From JAKFDK01 sp036676195 (GTDB lineage: Bacteria > Bacillota > Sulfobacillia > Symbiobacteriales > ZC4RG38), in NCBI GenBank assembly GCA_036676195.1, contig JAKFDK010000041.1:1-35179 (forward strand): 35,179 nt of DNA, in the 5' to 3' direction. Positions 31,798 through 35,179 of this stretch are shown here, piece after piece. Position numbers and translations under genes: made by a program. Within the stretch, counting starts at the first letter, position 1. The number at the start of each line of letters is the position of its first letter. The notes under the pieces were generated by a model. That model had not been told where the DNA came from. It searched no databases and saw only the letters and a list, made by a program, of their open reading frames with translations.

Positions 31798-32328
31798 TTG
31801 AATTGGATGGATGGGATCTCCACCTGGGCGATCCCGGCGATGCTGGCGCTGATTCCGCTCTGGGGTTATCTGCGTGGCGTCAGGGTCTATGAGGCATTCG
31901 TGCGCGGGGCCGAGGAGGGCCTGCGGGTGACCTGGCAAATCCTTCCCTATATGCTGGGGATTCTGACAGCTCTGGGTATCTTCCGGGCCAGCGGGGCTAT
32001 GGACCATGTGGCCCGGTTGCTGCGGCCTGTCACCGATTTGGTGGGTTTCCCCCCCGAGGTTCTGCCGCTGATGGTGATCCGGCCGCTCTCGGGCAGTGGC
32101 TCGTTGGCGGCGGTGGCCGATCTGATGCGTTCATTCGGGCCGGATACCTTTGTCTCCCGGCTGGCAGCCATCATGCAAGGGAGTACGGATACAACCTTTT
32201 ATGTACTGACAGTATACTTTGGTTCGGTGGGGATTCGCCGTTACCGCTATGGCCTGGCACCGGCGTTATTCGGTGACGTGGTGGGCTTCTTTTCCGCCCT
32301 GCTGGTAGCCCGCTGGTTCTTCGGCTAA
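31798..32328 (+). CDS. spmB: Spore maturation protein B
   Basis: 176-aa partner of SpmA with four or more membrane helices: WAIPAMLALIPLWGYLRGV, LPYMLGILTALGIFR, GFPPEVLPLMVIRPLSGSGSLAAV and STDTTFYVLTVYFGSVGIRR are hallmark pieces of the family. TTG 31798 is chosen: GGAGG lies seven bases upstream; the earlier frame to 31765 contains no ribosome site and a Gly-rich, implausible start. Cotranscribed with spmA. Forespore-stage expression is known for the Bacillus pair. Confidence 0.92.
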   Translation: MNWMDGISTWAIPAMLALIPLWGYLRGVRVYEAFVRGAEEGLRVTWQILPYMLGILTALGIFRASGAMDHVARLLRPVTDLVGFPPEVLPLMVIRPLSGSGSLAAVADLMRSFGPDTFVSRLAAIMQGSTDTTFYVLTVYFGSVGIRRYRYGLAPALFGDVVGFFSALLVARWFFG

Positions 32329-32447
32329 GTATGGCCCGGCAGGGGAAACTTATCCGCCAGGAAGGAAAAGCGTCTCCCGGGGGCGAAATGTTATCTGTTC
32401 TTCGCCAAACACTGTGCCGCTGAAAAACCTTATAGGAGGACAGAACC

Positions 32448-32909
32448 GTGAGCTTTGAGGCCAAAATGAAGGAACTGGGCATTGAACTTCCGGAGGCGCC
32501 GAAGCCGGTGGCGGCCTATGTGCCGGCCGTACTGAGCGGTGACATGGTTTATACTTCCGGTCAGATTCCGATGGTCGACGGTCAGTTGCGCTACAAGGGT
32601 AAGGTCGGCGGAACGGTGACGCAGGAAGAGGGATACGAGGCCGCCAAGGTTTGCGCCATTAACGCCCTGGCGGCAATCCGGGCCCAGATCGGGAGCCTTG
32701 ACCGCATTGGGCGCATTGTGAAGGTGGTGGCCTTCATCAACAGCGCCCCGGGCTTCACCAACCAGCCAGAGGTGGCCAACGGGGCCTCGGAACTGTTCCT
32801 GCAGATCTTCGGCGATGTGGGGCGTCACGCCCGGTCGGCGGTGGGCGCACCGGAACTGCCCAGGGATGCAGCCGTTGAAGTCGAAGTAACGGTGCAGGTG
32901 GCCGGCTAG
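32448..32909 (+). CDS. ridA: RidA family (YjgF/UK114-like) protein
   Basis: 153-aa protein of the RidA superfamily: VAAYVPAVLSGDMVYTSGQIP at the start, INALAAIRAQIG, VKVVAFINSAPGF and the diagnostic GRHARSAVGAPELP with the substrate-binding Arg. RidA enzymes hydrolyse reactive 2-aminoacrylate imines; this longer subgroup (about 150 residues) may differ in substrate. GTG 32448 has AGGAGGA upstream. It lies about 120 bases downstream of spmB and ends in a short hairpin shared with the convergent next gene. Confidence 0.9.
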   Translation: MSFEAKMKELGIELPEAPKPVAAYVPAVLSGDMVYTSGQIPMVDGQLRYKGKVGGTVTQEEGYEAAKVCAINALAAIRAQIGSLDRIGRIVKVVAFINSAPGFTNQPEVANGASELFLQIFGDVGRHARSAVGAPELPRDAAVEVEVTVQVAG

Positions 32910-32918
32910 TCGCCGGCC
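32900..32918. terminator. Short hairpin between convergent genes
   Basis: GGCCGGC (32900-32906, overlapping the ridA stop) pairs with GCCGGCC (32912-32918) around TAGTC, followed by CTCCTTT. It probably ends ridA and the convergent unknown gene. Confidence 0.55.
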
Positions 32919-32923
32919 CTCCT

Positions 32924-33382
32924 TTACTCCTGGAGCAGACCAGTCAGGTCTACCAGGTAACGGCCGGGTGCCAGTTGCTCCGGGCCCAGGCACGAATGAC
33001 CAAAACCACACTCAATGACCGGATGGCTGTCATATTGCACCCGGAGCCGCGCCGATGCTCTCATGGCCGCCAGGTCCAAGAACACATTGGTGCGCAGTCC
33101 CAGCATCAGGGGTGTGCCCGGGGCCAGGTCGGCCGATACCATGACCGCCGCCCGGGCCTGATTAATGCCCAGGCCGATCTCTTCGGCATCAATCTGACAG
33201 ATATACGTGCGTCCGGTGGCGGCCAGACGCCGGCCTGGTCCCACGGAGATGTCCAGGTGATAGTCGTCACGCCCCAGGGAGCGCTTGATCGCACCGGCGG
33301 AAAGGGCGAGCCAGCTTTCAAAGAAGCTGCCCAAATGCAGGCGTACCGGCTCCGCTGCCACCAGTTCCAGGCCGAGACGCAA
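32924..33382 (-). CDS. Unknown soluble protein (about 152 aa)
   Basis: Soluble, alpha/beta-looking protein, with no signal or membrane segment: LRLGLELVAAEPVRLHLGSFFESWLAL at the start, VGPGRRLAATGRTYICQI, GINQARAAVMVSADLAPGTPLML and a last part ending LVDLTGLLQE. I do not recognise a family. TTG 33382 is chosen, six bases after a GGGGGG site; a GTG at 33391 abuts that site. The longer frame to 33604 runs over the start region of the next, divergent gene and is an artefact of high GC. Coding is likely because the downstream part has normal amino-acid composition. Confidence 0.6.
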   Translation of the reverse strand: MRLGLELVAAEPVRLHLGSFFESWLALSAGAIKRSLGRDDYHLDISVGPGRRLAATGRTYICQIDAEEIGLGINQARAAVMVSADLAPGTPLMLGLRTNVFLDLAAMRASARLRVQYDSHPVIECGFGHSCLGPEQLAPGRYLVDLTGLLQE

Positions 33383-33500
33383 GGGCGGCACCCCCCCGTG
33401 GTTTGGTGGGCCCCGCCACGAACCGTACCTGAGGTGGCGGCTGCGCCCAGGTCTGTTCGCTATCCTATGTTCCGAACGGATTTCAGGTGAGGTGTTGTGA

Positions 33501-35179
33501 ATGGCCCAGGATCGTGGGCCCGGCCGAAAGCCGGGCTTGCCAGGCAGGGGTACTTCGGGCAAACCGGGTACCGGGATGGCGCAACCCGCTGGGAAGCAGG
33601 GCAATGCGCAGGCGCGGCCGGGGAAGCGTGAGCATGTGGCACACAGCCAGGGGCAGCGGACGGCCGGGAAGTACCGCCCGGCGGATCGCCCGGATCATAC
33701 CCGGGGTGGTAGCGGGCACGGGGCCGGACCACTGGATTCGCAGGTAGTCGAGGCTCTGGAACGCGAGGGAATGTTGGACAAGCGGGCCTACGACCGGGCC
33801 CGGGGTGCAGGAGCAACCGGCAATCCGGCCCGGACGCAGTCTGCCGCGGGTGGCAATCCGACGCGGCCGAAGGCTTTCACGGGTGGCAATCCGACGCGGC
33901 CGAAGGCTGCAGACGGCGAGCGGCCGCTGCGGCCCCAGGCTGACAAGGGTGGCTGGCCAAGCAGGCCGCCCCGGCCGGGCGCACCGGAAACGGCCAAAGT
34001 CGGGCGCACCGTCGGTGCGCCGCCAACGCAGCATGCGGCCGCGCCCCCTGCCCGCCGTGCGGGTGCGGTGGCCCGGCTTCGTCTGGCGGCCCGGCCGCCG
34101 GCGCCGTCGAATGAACCCCAGCGGTTGCAAAAGGTGCTGGCGGGCGCCGGGATTGCCTCCCGTCGCGCCGCCGAGGAACTGATCCAGGCCGGGCGGGTAA
34201 AGCTCAACGGCGAAGTAGTCACGGTTCTGGGGACCAAGGCAGTTCCTGGCCGGGACCGCATCGAAATCGACGGCCGCCCCATCGGTGAGGCCGAGAACCT
34301 GGTTTATGTGGTACTGAACAAGCCCAGGAATTACGTGACCACCCTGTATGATCCCCAGGGGCGGCCCACTGTCCTTGACCTGCTCAAGGGCGTGCCGGTG
34401 CGGGCCTTTCCCGTAGGCCGGTTGGATTTTGACACCGAAGGTCTTCTGCTCTGCACCAACGACGGCGAACTGGCCCATGCCCTCATGCATCCCGCCCGTG
34501 AGGTTTGGAAGACCTACGTGGCCCGGGTGCGCGGCGTACCCTCCGAGGCCAAACTCCGCCAGTTGGAGCAGGGGGTTGAACTGGACGACGGGCTGACCGC
34601 GCCGGCCAGGGTCCGGCTGCTCGGCATCCGTGCCGACCGCAAGACCGGCAACCAGATGGCCTGGGTGGAGATCAGCATCCATGAAGGTCGCAACCGCCAG
34701 GTGCGGCGGATGCTTGAATATGTGGGCCATGAGGTCATTGGCCTCCAGCGTACCCGCATGGGTCCCCTGCGTCTGGTCGCCCTGGCCCCCGGTGAGTACC
34801 GGTATCTGGACCTCCGTGAGATCCAGACCCTGCGAGAGGCGGCCGGCCTGCATCCGGAGCCCCCGCGGGAACTGGCGCAGGCAGAAGAGGCACCACAACG
34901 TTCTGGCAACCTGCGGGTCGGTGCGCCCAGGGCCGAGCGGCAAATGAGCACCGTCCTATCGCCGCCGCCTGCACGCCCGGGAATGCCCACTGGGCGCCCG
35001 GCCCCCGCACGCCCGGGAATGCCCACGGGGCGCCCGGTCCCCGCACGCCCGGGAATGCCCACGGGGCGCCCGGTCCCCGCACGCCCGGGAATGCCCACGG
35101 GGCGCCCGGCCACCCCGGCGGCACGCCCGGCCACCCCGGCGGCACGCCCGGCCACCCCGGCGGCACGCCCGGCCACCCC
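33501..35179 (+). CDS. rluB: RluB/RsuA-family pseudouridine synthase with long low-complexity arms, 3' end outside window
   Basis: Reading frame from ATG 33501 (AGGTGAGG eight bases upstream) open to the window end. The first roughly 207 residues are disordered and rich in Gly, Pro, Arg and Ala, with a 33-bp coding repeat near 33847-33909 (GGNPTRPKA). Then an S4 RNA-binding domain (about 208-258, RLQKVLAGAGIASRRAAEELI) and the pseudouridine synthase core, with the catalytic Asp in VGRLDFDTEGLLL (near residue 309), INTIKNA-like EGRNRQVRRML and RTRMGPLRLV. A C-terminal tail holds four 36-bp repeats (ARPGMPTGRPVP) from 34971 and then a 21-bp repeat (PATPAAR). The core is normal for 23S rRNA pseudouridine synthases; the extra arms are not. 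The final stop is not seen. spmA-spmB upstream is the usual Bacillota context. Confidence 0.9.
   Translation, partial: MAQDRGPGRKPGLPGRGTSGKPGTGMAQPAGKQGNAQARPGKREHVAHSQGQRTAGKYRPADRPDHTRGGSGHGAGPLDSQVVEALEREGMLDKRAYDRARGAGATGNPARTQSAAGGNPTRPKAFTGGNPTRPKAADGERPLRPQADKGGWPSRPPRPGAPETAKVGRTVGAPPTQHAAAPPARRAGAVARLRLAARPPAPSNEPQRLQKVLAGAGIASRRAAEELIQAGRVKLNGEVVTVLGTKAVPGRDRIEIDGRPIGEAENLVYVVLNKPRNYVTTLYDPQGRPTVLDLLKGVPVRAFPVGRLDFDTEGLLLCTNDGELAHALMHPAREVWKTYVARVRGVPSEAKLRQLEQGVELDDGLTAPARVRLLGIRADRKTGNQMAWVEISIHEGRNRQVRRMLEYVGHEVIGLQRTRMGPLRLVALAPGEYRYLDLREIQTLREAAGLHPEPPRELAQAEEAPQRSGNLRVGAPRAERQMSTVLSPPPARPGMPTGRPAPARPGMPTGRPVPARPGMPTGRPVPARPGMPTGRPATPAARPATPAARPATPAARPAT
33847..33909 (+). repeat. 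Tandem 33-bp repeat in the RluB N-terminal arm
   Basis: Two nearly perfect copies of a 33-bp unit (second starts at 33880), encoding GGNPTRPKA-type sequence, with a more decayed copy just upstream. It shows that the arm grew by in-frame duplication. Confidence 0.8.
34971..35179 (+). repeat. Tandem coding repeats in the RluB tail
   Basis: Four consecutive 36-bp units start at 34971, 35007, 35043 and 35079 and encode ARPGMPTGRPVP-like units. From about 35110 a 21-bp unit (encoding ARPATPA) repeats to the end of the window. All units are multiples of three and keep frame. Recent slippage or recombination is likely because the copies are nearly identical. Confidence 0.9.

Noticed and set aside
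33483..34943. 486-codon minus frame opposite the pseudouridine synthase
   Set aside because: The plus frame contains the S4 domain and catalytic motifs; the minus frame is a shadow.
34971..35179. CRISPR-like evenly spaced repeats
   Set aside because: Units are contiguous without spacers, in frame and continue the coding sequence of the pseudouridine synthase.

Overview
The window looks like a chromosomal segment of a GC-rich, endospore-forming member of the Bacillota. The host genes are spore-related or typical of Gram-positive spore formers: gerW (ytfJ), spmA-spmB, a signal-peptide/PG-binding/GH18 protein of the spore-germination type, a YlxY-like deacetylase relative, darA, and a spore-type NHEJ set (ku, ATP-dependent ligase, LigD-type polymerase). 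Start codons are often GTG or TTG behind strong Shine-Dalgarno sequences. I cannot name the genus.

Layout. 1-2177: end of a fadH-like reductase, a DUF2953 membrane protein and gerW. 2178-2507: N-terminal part of ku. 2498-22475: an integrated conjugative-type element of about 20 kb that splits ku. 22467-25690: C-terminal part of ku, then ligase, a stress-protein-like gene and the polymerase. 25743-33382: ordinary host genes (ric, an SRPBCC protein, GH18 protein, deacetylase-like protein, darA, spmA, spmB, ridA, an unknown). 33501-end: an RluB/RsuA-type pseudouridine synthase with very long low-complexity extensions, cut by the window end.

The element. A 9-bp core (CAAGACGTA) is present at both ends, and joining the flanks restores one continuous Ku reading frame. 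Joining the element ends recreates a 50-bp attP with two nested perfect inverted repeats, the signature of a large serine integrase. The integrase gene lies just inside attL. Next comes an AT-richer ATPase + DUF4435 pair resembling the PARIS (AriA-AriB) anti-phage system. Then a long, tightly packed minus-strand operon encodes DNA transfer: RHH protein, relaxase, two unknowns, VirD4-like coupling protein, two tandem pilin-like proteins, VirB6-like channel, PrgI-like protein, VirB4 ATPase, M23 peptidoglycan hydrolase, an unknown, a sigma-region-2-like protein and a 59-aa protein. The right end carries an XRE repressor, a TPR protein followed at once by a 44-aa secreted-peptide gene (a Rap-Phr-like arrangement), a secreted protein and a lipoprotein.

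The most interesting points are the reversible-looking interruption of a spore NHEJ gene (a possible skin-like developmental element), the PARIS-like cargo, the TPR/peptide communication cassette, and the apparent repeated use of CTG start codons in the transfer operon. All functional statements are from reading sequence only; no database search was run.
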